DNA from: Tachypleus tridentatus
Lineage: Eukaryota; Arthropoda; Merostomata; Xiphosura; Limulidae
Direction: 5' to 3'
Length of the DNA: 64,000 bases
NCBI RefSeq assembly: GCF_004210375.1
Contig: NC_134837.1
Location: 168,495,310 to 168,559,309, forward strand
Both the position numbers and the translations under genes were made by a program. Position 1 is the first letter of the stretch. Each line of letters opens with the position of its first letter. The notes beneath the pieces are model-generated. The model was given only the letters and a program-made list of their open reading frames with translations, did not search any database and had not been told where the DNA came from. Below are positions 45,262-57,034 of the stretch, piece by piece.

Positions 45262-45930
45262 TAAGATAGCTGTATTAATATTAATTTTACTACAACCTAG
45301 TACTTAAGGATTTTGGCACTGACCTCGATACTGGCTCTTCCTCTTCTAATAATCTTTCAACGTTATTCTTGTAATAATCCACAGTTCAGTTTGAATTGGG
45401 TATATCTGTTCTTTTTAAATACTCCTGCGCAAGACCTATTTCCATACTTCCATCCTATTTCCTTCAGTCTTCCAATTTCACGTTTTCTAATTCCCACAAT
45501 CTGCATGATATTTCAGTCATGACATCTCACCAAGTTACCCAATGTTTTTATGAGTGTTTTTTCTTGGTGTTTTCCCTGGAAAAAGAAAAGTTGCATAGTG
45601 TAACTAACATTTCATTAGTTTTTTTATGTTTTTTATTCTTCTTTTCGTAGTTTTAAGAAATAAAAGTTGGATCTGAGGAGACCATGTCATCAAGCCAGCT
45701 ATAGAAAAGTAAAAATTTAGAAAACTACATCTTTACATTTTTATAGCAACTTACAGTAAGAATGTGTACATTTTTTATTTTCAAGAAAATTCAAACTGTA
45801 GTTATAACCTTTCTTATGAGGCATGCACACAAACAAATAATTGGTTTTACCAGTAGCGTATGCCTTTCTTTATACAACAGAAACATAACCACTCAGTGGA
45901 TACTACTTCAGGAACGAATAAAAACTACTT
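45262..45930. other. spacer with no recognised gene
   Basis: Two overlapping short frames (45313-45650) have no recognisable motif. Confidence 0.4.
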
Positions 45931-45933
45931 CTC

Positions 45934-46187
45934 GGTTTTAATTACGCACAAAGCTACTCAGGTTCATCTGCTTAGCTGTCCCTAATTTAGCAATAATAGG
46001 CTCGAAAGAAAATAGCTAATCAACACCACTCACCACCAACTCTTGGGTACTCTTTTAACAAAGAATAGTAGGATTGACCGTAAGATTATAATGTTAGCAG
46101 AGCCGACAGAGTGAGCATGTTCAGCGACGGCAATTGACACCTGATACTGACAGAGCGTGAATCGAGCGTCTTAACTACCAGGTTATG
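45934..46187 (-). repeat. SINE-A copy, old, interrupted at its head by a SINE-C
   Basis: Strongly diverged tail and core (CACCACCAACTCTTGGGTAC recognisable), head end TTAACTACCAGGTTATG. The head is cut by the SINE-C that follows. Confidence 0.88.
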
Positions 46188-46318
46188 TGTGTTTGTTAGT
46201 GTGTGTTTTCTTATAGTAAAGCCACATTGAGTTATCTCCTGAGTCCACCGAGGGGAATCGAACCCCTAATTCTAGCGTTGTAAATCCGAGGACTTACCGC
46301 TGTACCAGCGGGGGACCC
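46188..46318 (-). repeat. SINE-C copy with 11-bp TSD, inside a SINE-A
   Basis: GTGTGTTTTCTTATAGTAAA tail to the TGTACCAGCGGGGGAC head end. Flanked by ACCAGGTTATG at 46177-46187 and 46319-46329. Confidence 0.94.
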
Positions 46319-46329
46319 ACCAGGTTATG

Positions 46330-47560
46330 AAACTTCTACTTCAAGTTTAGAGTTTCTTATTCACCATGTGAAAGAAGGTATAAAAAATCAGTTTTAAAAT
46401 GAATGACTTTATATTTTGTTTGATTTCTTTGTTTCCCTTTTTTTTTTCATTTTGAAGTCGGAAATAATTTTGTACTTAATTCCTTTAATCTACCATGTAA
46501 TACTAGAGTAAAAAGAAAATGGTCATTGGAAAAACATTTACATAATTTCCTATCTCTATGCGTAAATGGTTTAACGTAAAGCTATAGATAAGCATGACTG
46601 AATTTCCCCGAATGACAAAATTTGAATTGCTAACAACTAAAGTTATATGCAAGTTCAACCAACTTGGTGGTATCACAAGACGTTTGATTTAGTGAGTATA
46701 GTTTCCAAATGTCCTACCTTGCTAAATTAAATAAGGACACATTGGTTACATTGAATTTTTCAACAATTTTGTTGGTTGATTTTTATGTCAAGCACATAAT
46801 CACTCCATAGGATGTCTACATTCAATTTATCGCACAGAATCGAATCCCAGATTTTAATAAGTTCAAAATTTACCAGTCACTTACAAGGAGAGACTTTACA
46901 ATACCAGTAGAGATTTCGTAAAAAGTATAGCAAACTAATAACAAAAAAATGAGACAGACAGAATATGTAGTTATTAATTTCATGAAAGTGGTGAACTAAA
47001 TTCAATGTATTATTTGTTTCTTTGTAATTAAATTTTACTATATTTTTAGTCCGTGGATTTAAGATATGCGGTTATGCGCGCAAATCCTAAAATTAAAATA
47101 AATATTTACTTATAAGTCACTTTAATTTAAAATATCTGGTATTTCTTATACATGCCTCATCAAATCCTGTGACCTCTGCTAAGCCTAATCAAATCTTTCG
47201 ATACCCAACCTAATATGCATGTCAGGATAATCAAATGTATCAGTTTCAAGATGTTTGCCTGATATACACATCCTCGTATACTGTGATTTACGCAGATATC
47301 AAAATTAGTTTTTATAGGTATTCCCATGTTTTCATCAACTGCGTTTACGTGTGTAGTATTATTTACCACTAGCTTATATTGCATATCAATATCGTAATAT
47401 ACAGTTTGCCTTTCTTACTCGTACACTAATGGTTCATTGCACTTTATAAGAACGAGCTCGAAGTATCGTGCTGCCCTCGGGACTACTACCTAGGTCATTG
47501 AACGTGCTTATTCTGGATCCTTTAATTACAAACTATTTCTCGAAACTATGGTTTCCATTG
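46330..47560. other. AT-rich spacer with old SINE debris
   Basis: CACAGAATCGAATCCCAGAT (about 46835) looks like the B-box complement of a decayed SINE-D (46787-46890). The 74-aa minus-strand frame at 47160-47384 has no recognised motif. Confidence 0.4.
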
Positions 47561-47569
47561 TGACACTTT

Positions 47570-47675
47570 CTCCCAGTGGTTCAGCGCTAAGTTTGAAGGC
47601 TTATAACGCAAAAGATCGTAGTGAACGGAGCGCAGATAGCTCACTGTTAAGATTTGTGCTTAAAACCATACAAAC
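47570..47675 (+). repeat. SINE-B copy, diverged
   Basis: CTCCCAGTGGTTCAGCGCTA head, GAGCGCAGATAGCTCACTG, TTTGTGCTTAAAACC tail. The open frame 47548-47745 is an artefact. Confidence 0.82.
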
Positions 47676-47679
47676 TATT

Positions 47680-48385
47680 GTAGCAATTTTGTGCGAAGAA
47701 AGGTTGAAGTCAGCCTTAGACTATTTACCTAGCAGTCTTTCCTAAGAGTCACCGTGATACAAAAACGTCAGTTTCTGAGTCCACATTTAATCTTATGAGA
47801 GGTTGGATCTCAATAGCTAAACTTGCCAACTGTACGTTCATTTGGGGTTAATGTAATTTTAATCTCTTCAGCTATTGGTCTCATAAAAACAGTCGTTTGT
47901 TCTAATGTGTGGCTTGAAGTTTGTGGACATTTGATTTGTGAGACATTACCATCTTAAAAAGGCAACAATACCAAAGTTGTGCCTAACTTAATGAGCAATG
48001 ATATTTAGAATTGTAAGGTTCTCTTTCTTAACTACAGCCTTTACGTTTTGGATGAGAATGTTCCCCAGGTTGGTCTGGGGTGTGATTTGGAGCATTTTCT
48101 ACCATTAATACTCTATTGTGCGAGTGTTTCTGCTTTTTTTTGAGAGAAAACCAAGTCTTCCTGCTTCGAAATGCTATCATTTTTGTCTCTCTTTACATCA
48201 GTAATAAATTGCGAAAAAGACTTCGACACCAATCTCCAGACATAAAATATACCATAACAACATTGTAATGTCGAATGGTGTGAATTAACCTCGAGCCAAA
48301 TATATAAGTGCTGTGGTCCTACGCGTAGCATTTTCAAAGTGCGGCACACATTCCATTGTTTATAAGGTTCTTATACGTTGATGTC
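47680..48385. other. spacer with no recognised gene
   Basis: The 78-aa minus-strand frame at 48113-48349 has no recognised domain. Confidence 0.4.
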
Positions 48386-48387
48386 TC

Positions 48388-48500
48388 ACCGTGAGATGGT
48401 GGTAAGTTGAATGACTTAAAACGCTAAAGTCAAAGGTTTGATTCGCCGCGATGAAACAGCACACAGTCCAATGTGAGTTTGTTCTAGAAAATAAACAAAT
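48388..48500 (+). repeat. SINE-D copy, old
   Basis: CACCGTGAGATGGTGGTAAG, then AAAGGTTTGATTCGCC and CACACAGTCCAATGTGAG. Confidence 0.55.
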
Positions 48501-48690
48501 TTATAAAGTGCCATTAACCAATTGTAAAAAACGTATAGGTTCTCGTTTGTGATTTTGTTATTGTTGGTTAGTAATTTCTGATATCAGACAAATACCAATT
48601 GAACTTCCTTTAATTATATTATAATTTCTGGTTTTTATACAAGAAGTCAATCCAGACGCATTTGCTAATTATTTTAGCTTTTAAGAGGCC

Positions 48691-48815
48691 TTCTCCCCTT
48701 GACACAGCGATGTGTCTGCGGACTTATAACGCTATAAAGCAGGTTTCGATATTTGTGGTAGGCAGACCCCAGATAACTCATTGTGTAGCTTTGTGCTTAA
48801 TTCAAAACATCAACA
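48691..48815 (+). repeat. SINE-B copy
   Basis: CTCCCCTTGACACAGCGATG head, GGTTTCGATATTTGTGGTAG, TTGTGTAGCTTTGTGCTTAA tail. Confidence 0.92.
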
Positions 48816-48819
48816 ACTT

Positions 48820-49375
48820 CTAAGATGTCTGTAGAAATAGCTTTTGCTACATGAGAAGACTTGCACAGATTCTGTTATATACCAGGTCAAAATTTCACAT
48901 TCCTGAATTTAAAAAATAATGTCTCATTTTAAAGGCATTAACTTGGATGAATAAACCAATTAATCATTTGTTGCTATCTCGTTACAAATCTTCAGATATT
49001 CATTGTAATTTCATCAAACCTTGCAAAGGTTTCTAAAAGAAAGTCACATCTTAAATATTTGAAATTTTGTTTTAATTACATCTGCATTAGCCTTGTCTAA
49101 TTCTAAAGACTAAAAGAAAAGTAACTAATGAAAACTACTATTGTCACATAAAATAGTGCGATTTAACCATAACTATAAAAAAACGCCCGTGACCACAGAG
49201 TGAGGAGCATGATATTTTTTATATTTTTATTGGTGGTGATGGGACACAAGCCACAGAACAAAAAAAAAAAGATTCTTTGGCAGGTGCTAGTTTTTGAAGG
49301 AAGGGTTTTTCACTTTCTAAAACTAGGGTGTTCAGAGATAATGTTATCCCCCTTCACCCTTACAGGAACCCTGTC
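48820..49375. other. AT-rich spacer with no recognised feature
   Basis: Nothing recognised. Confidence 0.45.
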
Positions 49376-49377
49376 AC

Positions 49378-49530
49378 TGTTGTTGTTTTAATGTAAAGCT
49401 ACATAATGGGATATCTAATCTCTGTCTACCGCATGGAATGAAATCCCAGTTTTTTGCATCGTAACGAGGTACAGTGTAGCGTCCAATCCACTGTCCAGCA
49501 CATTAGCTGCTAGACCATCCACAGAATTTC
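49378..49530 (-). repeat. SINE-E / diverged tRNA-SINE copy
   Basis: TAATGTAAAGCTACATAATG tail, ATGGAATGAAATCCCAGTTT, AGCACATTAGCTGCTAGACC head complement. Confidence 0.6.
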
Positions 49531-49875
49531 ACTAAATGTTCAGTAGTATCTTTCTGTGTAGCGTTTCCTTGTTTCTTAAAATGATATTCAATTGTAACGT
49601 ATTTAATCTTCATTGTAACTGAGATATATTCTTTTCTTATTATTGATCTTTCAAAATTACTTGACTTTAGTTGAAATTTTGCTAGTGTAGAACTGAAAAC
49701 ATTTGTGCTCTATCAGTTTTTACATTTGGAAATCAGGTTATTAGATCGACTAGTTTTATAAAAAATAACTCATTTCAACATAGTACCAAACACAAGAAGC
49801 TAATAATCATATTACTGTTTATTAAACTTGCTTTCTGTCAGAGCTGTTTTTGTTGTTTATATCCATTACGAGAAG

Positions 49876-49985
49876 TCCCTTGGTGTGACAGCGGTGAATC
49901 TTCGATTTAAAATGCTAAAATCAAGGATTTGTTTCCTCACAGTAGTCACAGCAAATAATCCGAGATGGCTCTGATGTAAGAAAAC
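49876..49985 (+). repeat. SINE-D copy, old
   Basis: CTTGGTGTGACAGCGGTGAA, ATGCTAAAATCAAGGATTTG, GATGGCTCTGATGTAAGAAA. Confidence 0.6.
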
Positions 49986-50399
49986 ATACTCACTATTACG
50001 AGAAAACGTTTTGTCATAAAATTGCTTGGTTCACGGTTTGAAAAAAGTTTGCATAGAGTAATAATATTTTCACATGTAAACATTTTAGCACCCTCATTTC
50101 GGGTTTCTAGCGTTAATGCATAAGTATCTATTTTTTCTATTGTAAGTCACTATGACCGTCATTTTTACTTTCAGATCATAGTTATTGATGTCAATAAAGC
50201 AAAATTTTAGTTAAGTTGTTGTTAAAATGTTATTTGTTGTTAAGCATTGTTAAGCATCGCCATCTTGAATATTTTTTTATCATCAGATCATTACACATTT
50301 GGTTAACTGTCCTATACTGCATTTTGTTTTATCTCACTTTTATATTTCAACGTTATCTCTCGTTCATAGAGTTTTGTATTCTTCGTATAGTACTGTCAT

Positions 50400-50530
50400 T
50401 TTCGCCGGTGAATCAACTGTAAGTTTACGAACTTAAGACACTTAAATACGAGTCGGAGATTTAATTTCCCGAAGTTGACAGAGCGCACACAAATAGCCAA
50501 CGATGTAGCTTCGTGTTGCGCTAGAGAAAA
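50400..50530 (+). repeat. SINE-D copy, old
   Basis: CGGTGAATCAACTGTAAGTT, AGAGCGCACACAAATAGCC, ACGATGTAGCTTCGTGTTGC. Confidence 0.6.
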
Positions 50531-50534
50531 AAAA

Positions 50535-51555
50535 CGAATATTCATCAAATTAGATAAGAAGATACGGTTTAATACAAAGTTTGGTTAACATTTAAACATA
50601 ATTCTCATATATTTAATATTAATAGATTTTCATATTAGAGCAAATCAACAGAGCGAAATCATATATTATATTCCAGTATTTTAACTCGGCAAACATCAAA
50701 GATGAAAGTGGAAAGACACGCAAATTAGGCAATATAGAGATTACACGATATTTGAATAACGTATTACTGTATTTAAATCCATTAATAAACACGATGTTTG
50801 ACCCTTTACTTCATTAATATAAGCAAAAACTCCACACCGGGCGAACCATTTAATTCGTTGGTTTTACAGAACTTTCGGGACTAGATTTATGTGTTTTATT
50901 CACCAAGCAAGTGTTTTGAATGCTTTCGTAAGTTCATCTCTACTGGCTGGGTGTTTTATATCAGTTTAACAAGTTTAAATATGATATTTAACGTGTAATT
51001 GCATGTATTTCGGAGACTTGAGCCACACCCAAAAACCCAATAGCTTCGTGGTAGTCAGAGTTAAAGAATTAGATGCTGAAGTAGAAACAAGGTGGAAAGG
51101 ATGTCAAGATTGTGAAAATAGGAAAGTGAAGAAATCAAGAAGATTTAGAATCCCTTGACATACCTAAGAATCCCTGGAAGTTGCATAGTGGTCCGAGGAT
51201 TAACAGATAAACGGAGAGACATGCAAACACAATTCGTTTTTCAATATTATAGAAGATTTGTGGTGACAGATTTATAGCACAACATAACAAAGAGTTTTGT
51301 TTTGTTCCATTTGAACTTTCATATGTATCGTGCTTCAATCAGTTCTCTCACTAGATGTTACCCTTGATTTTTTTTTAAGTTACCTTCATTAACTTGTATT
51401 AATTATGTGTTAAACAGTTATTTAAGATCATCCATTAAATAAATGAGTCATCTAACTTATCTGACTTTGATAAACAGAAATTAATCAGAATTAAAACTGA
51501 CGGCCATCAATTTAGCTTTCGGTCATTGTAAATAGCAGTCACGTATTTCTCCCCC
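50535..51555. other. AT-rich spacer with no recognised gene
   Basis: Nothing recognised. Confidence 0.45.
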
Positions 51556-51559
51556 TTCA

Positions 51560-51832
51560 GGCCCGGCATGGCCAAGCGTGTTAAGGCGTTCGACTCGTAA
51601 TCCGAGAGTCGCGAGTTCGAATCCTGATCGCACCAAAACATGCTCGCCACTTCAGCTGTGGGGGCGTTATAATGTTACGGTCAATCCCACTATTCGTTGG
51701 TAAAAGAGTAGCCCAAGAGTTGGTGGTGGGTGGTGATGACTAGCTGCCTTCCCTCTAGTCTTACAGTGCTAAATTAGGGACGGCTAGTGCAGATAGCTCT
51801 CGAGTAGCTTTGCGCGAAATTCAAAACAAATG
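51560..51832 (+). repeat. SINE-A copy (AAGCG head subfamily), well preserved
   Basis: Head CCCGGCATGGCCAAGCGTGT, box-B-like AGTTCGAATCCTG, near-consensus core and tail. No obvious TSD. Confidence 0.96.
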
Positions 51833-51845
51833 AGCTTACAAACAT

Positions 51846-51955
51846 TTCTCAGTTGTAAGTCTGAAAGCTTATAACGCTATAAACCGGGTTCAGATACCCG
51901 CGTTGGACACATCACAGACAAGCAATTCTGTAACTTTCCGCAAAATAACAAACAA
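51846..51955 (+). repeat. SINE-B copy directly behind a SINE-A
   Basis: TCTCAGTTGTAAGTCTGAAA, AAACCGGGTTCAGATACCCG, AAATAACAAACAAACG tail. Confidence 0.82.
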
Positions 51956-51959
51956 ACGA

Positions 51960-52925
51960 ACAAAACTAATTGATTAACATCAAAACAAACAAAACCCATC
52001 ACACAGGTCATTGGTTTCCAAAAGGGCATTGCTTTAAAAATTATAAAAGTCTATCGTTATTAATTAGTAGTAGGTAGTGTAGTTGTGCGTTTTATAATTT
52101 ATTTAATTCTTTAATAATCAATAAAAGTTTAAATTATGTCCACACTAAAATGTGCGCAGTTTTTAAAATCATTTTATGTCATTGTTGTGTAATAATTCAT
52201 TAAGATTACTCTTACATATGAATTAGGTATTCACGTAAATTGGGATTAACTGGAACTTCCATGGGTAAAATACCTCAATTATTTTAAACTGAATGGAGAA
52301 CTGTAAAGAGAACTTCATTTTTTATTTTGTCTCGAACCTTTCACAGGTATAAAATGGAAGACGAGCGTTAGATTACTCCATTAATATTTGATATTTAAAA
52401 TAAGCTGTCAACACCATTTATACAAAGCATTTTAGGGACAAAAATACATTTTCTGTTTCCCTTTGATAAATATCTTCAAGCAATAAAAAGGAAAGAAAAA
52501 AGTAATTATATGATTGCCTTCTTTTTTCTTAAATAACTCTATGTTGTTATGTGATTCAATTGTCTGTTAAAAGAGGAACTATGAAAAACTTTGCTAAAGA
52601 CCAGAATGACGTTCGTTTGTTCATTAATCTTCTGCGCTTTCTTTAACGTAATTGCGTGACGAAATTTGGAAAACAACATAACATCCAAAGGTTCTTTCTT
52701 GCCAGAAAAGAATCTGTCTCGCTTTACTGTGTGAAACGAGCCAACTTCTAGTCAATAATCCCGGGAAACAACTCTATTAGTCGATTTCCTAAAACTTTGT
52801 TCCATAATGTAGGCTTTCTCTCTAGCGCAACACATCACGGTGGGATCAGAGTTGTTTGTCTCACCCTGATAATTTTAATGTGCATTTAGTAAATGCTGTA
52901 AAAACACAGTTTTTTCTTTTCTCGT
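51960..52925. other. AT-rich spacer with no recognised feature
   Basis: Nothing recognised. Confidence 0.45.
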
Positions 52926-52937
52926 AAGAATAATATA

Positions 52938-53065
52938 TGTGTGTGTTTGTGTGTTTTTATTATAGCAAAGCCACATCGGGCTACCTGCTCAGCCCACCGA
53001 GAGGAATCGAACCCCTGATTTTAACGTTGTAAATTCGGAGACATACCGCTGTGCTAGCGGGGGGC
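52938..53065 (-). repeat. SINE-C copy with probable TSD
   Basis: GTGTGTTTTTATTATAGCAA tail to the GTGCTAGCGGGGGGC head end. Flanks AAGAATAATATA (52926-52937) and AAGAAGAATATA (53066-53077). Confidence 0.93.
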
Positions 53066-53605
53066 AAGAAGAATATATTTCATTTTATTCCGAAGTACGT
53101 TAATTTGGAATAAAAATATGTCACTAAGAAGAAATTTTGACTTTTGATACTTATATATTGGTTCTTTATATCGTTGTCATGGTAACTATACCAGACAGAT
53201 CGGTAGCTGCTTAGTCTATAAAAATGACAATTCTTAGATCATATTTAATCAGTATTTCTTGCCGTTATGTGAAAAGTAGAAAGTCTTTAATAAATATGCT
53301 CACTTGTTGTAAATAATTAAAGTATGGGTTTGTGATCATTAAATTGTACTTTAGCCTCTATGACAAGAAAATTATGGCATTATTTTGTTTCTACTTAAAC
53401 ACCTGTAAACATAACTTTTCATTATAGTCAGAAACGGAGCATCTTAAAGAATAATTTCCCCGAAACGGGACAGAAGGTCGCCTAGAAAAGTCACCTGTTT
53501 TAACCACTCGCATTGCTATAGAGTAGTGTGTTGTCTGTCAATCAGTCAGTAGACTCTAAAATGATGTTGCGTAAAGAAAGCTTAATGTTGAAATTTGTAC
53601 TGTCG

Positions 53606-53629
53606 TGACGTCAATAAAACGTGCACGTG
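53606..53629. promoter_or_regulatory. CRE and E-box palindromes
   Basis: TGACGTCA at 53606-53613 and CACGTG at 53624-53629, immediately upstream of the candidate first coding exon. Full-site CREs also occur by chance in 64 kb (another at 18108), so functional weight is low. Confidence 0.25.
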
Positions 53630-53631
53630 CC

Positions 53632-53696
53632 ATGAATCACGAGAACAATGGTGGACTCTGTTGGCTACGACCTAGCATGACTTATGAGCTCCAAAG
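53632..53696 (+). other. candidate first coding exon (21 codons)
   Basis: ATG at 53632 in context GTGCCATGA, open for 21 codons (MNHENNGGLCWLRPSMTYEL and Q) to CAAAG|GTAAAG, a plausible phase-2 5' splice site at 53696/53697. An in-frame TAA lies upstream. Base composition is less AT-rich than the surroundings. The protein was not recognised and no following exon was found. Could be chance. Confidence 0.18.
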
Positions 53697-53699
53697 GTA

Positions 53700-53808
53700 A
53701 AGCATAAAAATATTTGTTACTTTTAATTTTTGTTTTAGTCACTCCTGAAACAGAAGACATATCTTGCAGAAGTACATTTAGTTTAGATATTTTTAGCTAA
53801 TCGTTTAG
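53700..53808. other. short spacer with no recognised feature
   Basis: Nothing recognised. Confidence 0.4.
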
Positions 53809-53811
53809 TAA

Positions 53812-53928
53812 TGTGTATTTTCTTATAGCAAGGCCACATCGTGCAATATACTGTGCCAACCGAAGGGAATCAAATCTCTGGTTTTAACATTGTAAATCCG
53901 AAGACTTACCGCTGCCCCATCGGGAACC
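53812..53928 (-). repeat. SINE-C copy, diverged
   Basis: TATTTTCTTATAGCAAGGCC tail, CCGAAGGGAATCAAATCTC, CTTACCGCTGCCCCATCGGG. Confidence 0.88.
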
Positions 53929-53937
53929 TGGCTAAGA

Positions 53938-53966
53938 AAGTATATGTATATATATATATATATATC
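53938..53966. repeat. (TA)n microsatellite
   Basis: TATATG followed by about nine TA units. Confidence 0.9.
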
Positions 53967-53969
53967 GAG

Positions 53970-55590
53970 AAATTTGTTCTACAATACCTAGCAAACTAAT
54001 TTATTATGTAGCACAGCTTACCATTAGAGCTTCATTTCCCTGTACAAACGTTGAGTTCCATACTATTAGTATTTCAAATTATAACATCTACGAATTTCAC
54101 AATAGAAAATATAATCTACAGAAAAGTTTTAGATTTCCTGGTATTACGTGTTTAGTTATAAACCATAAACTAAATTATCAGTCATGATCTTCCTCTTGCA
54201 AACAAGACCAAGTCTTTATTCATATAAAACTTTCTTTATTTGTAAAATACAAACACATTCTAATAGTAAATTTGCGATCCATATCACACTTTCTCATGTC
54301 TATAGTAGATTAGATTGGCTTCCTTTTCTGGTATTTTTGTTGCTTTTCCTTAGTAATACATTAGAACACAATATAACTTCATCGAAAATAAACACCACAA
54401 GCTGTATAACACATTTGGAAATCTGAAATAAAAAGTATTTTCTTTGGATTTAATCTTTGGTAAAAGCTGAATCCCTGAAGAAATATATAGTAGTAATTAC
54501 ATTTTTGAAACGCGAAGGGTATTTTTGGTTTACGTTCCCTATTTTATTTCCCATTTCTTCCTAACGCAAAAATTATGTAATATCAGTCCAAGGTCCTTCA
54601 CTAAATACTTCATTATGAGCTATACAGAGATTCATATATAATTAATAGATCTAGAAAATAGAACTTCTCTGTTAAATACCATTTATTAATGTAGTTAATT
54701 ATTCGAAGGATAGAATATCACCTTATTTGATAAACTTAGGTCTTGTTAGCTAATCGAAAAGTTACAACTGTCACTAAAAGAGCAAATTCAAATTCAAATT
54801 TATTCGTTCATTCAAAATACTTTTTCACAAATATGCATAGAACTTTATAAGTATTAATATAGTGATACACAAGAATGTATTGAAAGAGAGGAAATATAGC
54901 TGCAGTTTTCGGTATTTCATTAAATATGGTAATATGCAGTATACATATAATTTACCAATTTCCAAGATTTCTAGGTATCTATATTTACAACGCTCACAAA
55001 CTGTATTTTTCACTACATCTAATGATACTGTTTTTACATGTATTAATACTTTTAAACTTTCTTAATACAACCCCTCCTATGATAAAAGTTCATTACTGAA
55101 ATGTGATTTCATCGGAGCATTATAAATGTTAAAACAACACATTACATTATGTGATGCGTTTAGCATCTAATAATTTTTTTCCTAAATATCTAAAATAATT
55201 GATTCCTTCAACAGACCGACGGTCGCAGAATAAATCATTACGACAATTGAAGTGTCAGTGACTTTTTAGTGCACATGTCATCGATTTAATTTTTACCTGA
55301 ATCTAAAATTAAGATGTTTAATTTTAAAACAATCTCCATTTAAATCATTTCATATAAACCCATTTCTTATTCTTATTAAAGCTTATTTTATAAATGTCAA
55401 CATATTATCTATTTTATCTTCCGTCTTTCATTTAAAATGTCATAAATAAATCTGTCTCAGATAGAACCTTCTAGTATACCATTCTTTATTTAATTCTCAT
55501 TACCAATACTACTCAAAATGCTTACGCATTTCTTATTTGTTAGATAAATTTGTATTCATTGTAACATTTATCTTTTATTCCTTCCCTATC
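53970..55590. other. AT-rich spacer with no recognised gene
   Basis: Short frames at 54184-54426 and 54825-55065 carry no recognisable motif. Confidence 0.45.
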
Positions 55591-55591
55591 A

Positions 55592-55866
55592 TGCCCGACA
55601 TGGCCAGATGGTTAAGGAACTCCACTTGTAAGCTGAGGGTCGCAAGTTCGAATTCCCATCACATCAAACATGCTCGCCCTTTCAGCCGTGAGGCCGTTAT
55701 AATGTGATGGTCAACCCCACTATTTTTTGGTAAAATAGTAGCCCATGAGTTGACGGTGGGTGGTTATGACTAGCTGTCTTCCATCTAGTCTTACACTGCT
55801 AAATTAGGAATGGCTAGCGTAGATAAAGCTCGTTTAGCTTTGCGCAAATTAAAAAACAAACAAACC
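55592..55866 (+). repeat. SINE-A copy
   Basis: Head TGCCCGACATGGCCAGATGG, box-B-like AGTTCGAATTCCC, core and tail. Confidence 0.94.
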
Positions 55867-55887
55867 AATAAAGGTTACAAGTCGTGC

Positions 55888-56030
55888 TTTGCTCCCAGTA
55901 GCAAAACAGTATGTCTGCGGACTCACACTGCTAAAAACCAGTTTTCGATACCAGTGGTGAGCAAAGCACAGCTAGCCCATTGTATAGCCTTGTTTTTAAT
56001 TCGAAATAAACAAGCAAGCAAACAAGCAAA
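55888..56030 (+). repeat. SINE-B copy behind a SINE-A
   Basis: GCTCCCAGTAGCAAAACAGT head, TTTTCGATACCAGTGGTGAG, CAAGCAAGCAAACAAGC tail. The open frame 55810-56055 spans both SINEs. Confidence 0.92.
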
Positions 56031-56095
56031 AGCTATGTTTAATTTCATTGTTTAAGTTAGTACATTTTCAATATATAATTTCTTAGAATTGATGA

Positions 56096-56340
56096 TTGAA
56101 AGATGCTTTAGAAAATTTTCCAGTTGACTCTGTGTCAGAGTTCCAGATTTCAGAGCTGGCGAACCAAGTTCAAACTCGAGCAGTACTTCGAAATATTTCT
56201 AATATTCTAAGCTGTGGGTCTCTAAGAGCAGCAGTTAGGGTAGGTGATAGGATGCTCATGAGTAACTGCTTTCCCTCTGGTAAGTAGTTCAAAATTATGG
56301 ACGTCGGTAGATAGCCTTAGTAAGAAGCTTTGCAAAAAAT
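56096..56340 (+). repeat. SINE-E, old tRNA-SINE-like copy
   Basis: The tail resembles SINE-A: AACTGCTTTCCCTCTGGTAA, AATTATGGACGTCGGTAGAT and GAAGCTTTGCAAAAA. The 5' part (CAGAGTTCCAGATTTCAGAG) is unlike A, B or C. The 63-codon open frame at 56096-56287 lies entirely in it and is probably not a gene. Confidence 0.5.
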
Positions 56341-56545
56341 ATAAACCTACCATGCAACTCCTTTGTTAAATCAGATTTTAGTGTTTTAAGTCCTTAAATT
56401 TACCGTTGATCCACCGTGAAGCTTAAATTTAAAAATAAGTGGTTTTATTTTATTTTTTGCTTTCTAATAAGCCCTCTGCGAGTGGACTGAATAGCTAATT
56501 TTCCCCATTCTTAGTATGCTCACTATTTTAACAACTGTTACAATC

Positions 56546-56668
56546 GCCTATGAGTGACACAGCGGTATGTCTACAAATTTCTATTGCTAGAAATCAGGTT
56601 TCGATACTCGTAGTAGGAACAGTACAGATAGCCCACTGTGTAACTTTGTGTTTAATTTTAAACAAACA
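56546..56668 (+). repeat. SINE-B copy with 13-bp TSD
   Basis: TGAGTGACACAGCGGTATGT head, GGTTTCGATACTCGTAGTAG, TTTTAAACAAACA tail. Flanked by AACTGTTACAATC at 56533-56545 and 56669-56681. Confidence 0.95.
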
Positions 56669-56936
56669 AACTGTTACAATCCCACTTCTTGCGTTATCTC
56701 AGCTACTACTATTTCTGTAACAGCATTTCTGGTTGAAACTGGTTTATCTTCCGTCTTAATTCATCAACATCTTCTTTGAAAGCATGGTTTATTCTATTAA
56801 ATTTTCGTTTTTTAATTTGTATTGATTTCCTCTGCCATCTTTTTCATTAGCTTTTAAGTATTAATTTAGCTTATTTGATAAAATCTTCCTAACATGTACA
56901 TTTCGCCCAATATATCGATTTTACTTACATGACTTA

Positions 56937-57032
56937 ATCTATAGGTTTAGACACTAAAAATTAGGTTTCTTTACCTGAGAAGACCAGAAAAAAGCCAGTT
57001 GTGCAGCTTTGTGTTTGACAATAACTAACATT
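56937..57032 (+). repeat. SINE-B fragment, diverged
   Basis: TTAGGTTTCTTTACCTGAGA and CAGTTGTGCAGCTTTGTGTT. Confidence 0.6.
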
Positions 57033-57034
57033 TT

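Noticed and set aside
45313..45650. Overlapping short frames as a possible LINE piece
   Set aside because: No RT or endonuclease motif could be identified on either strand.
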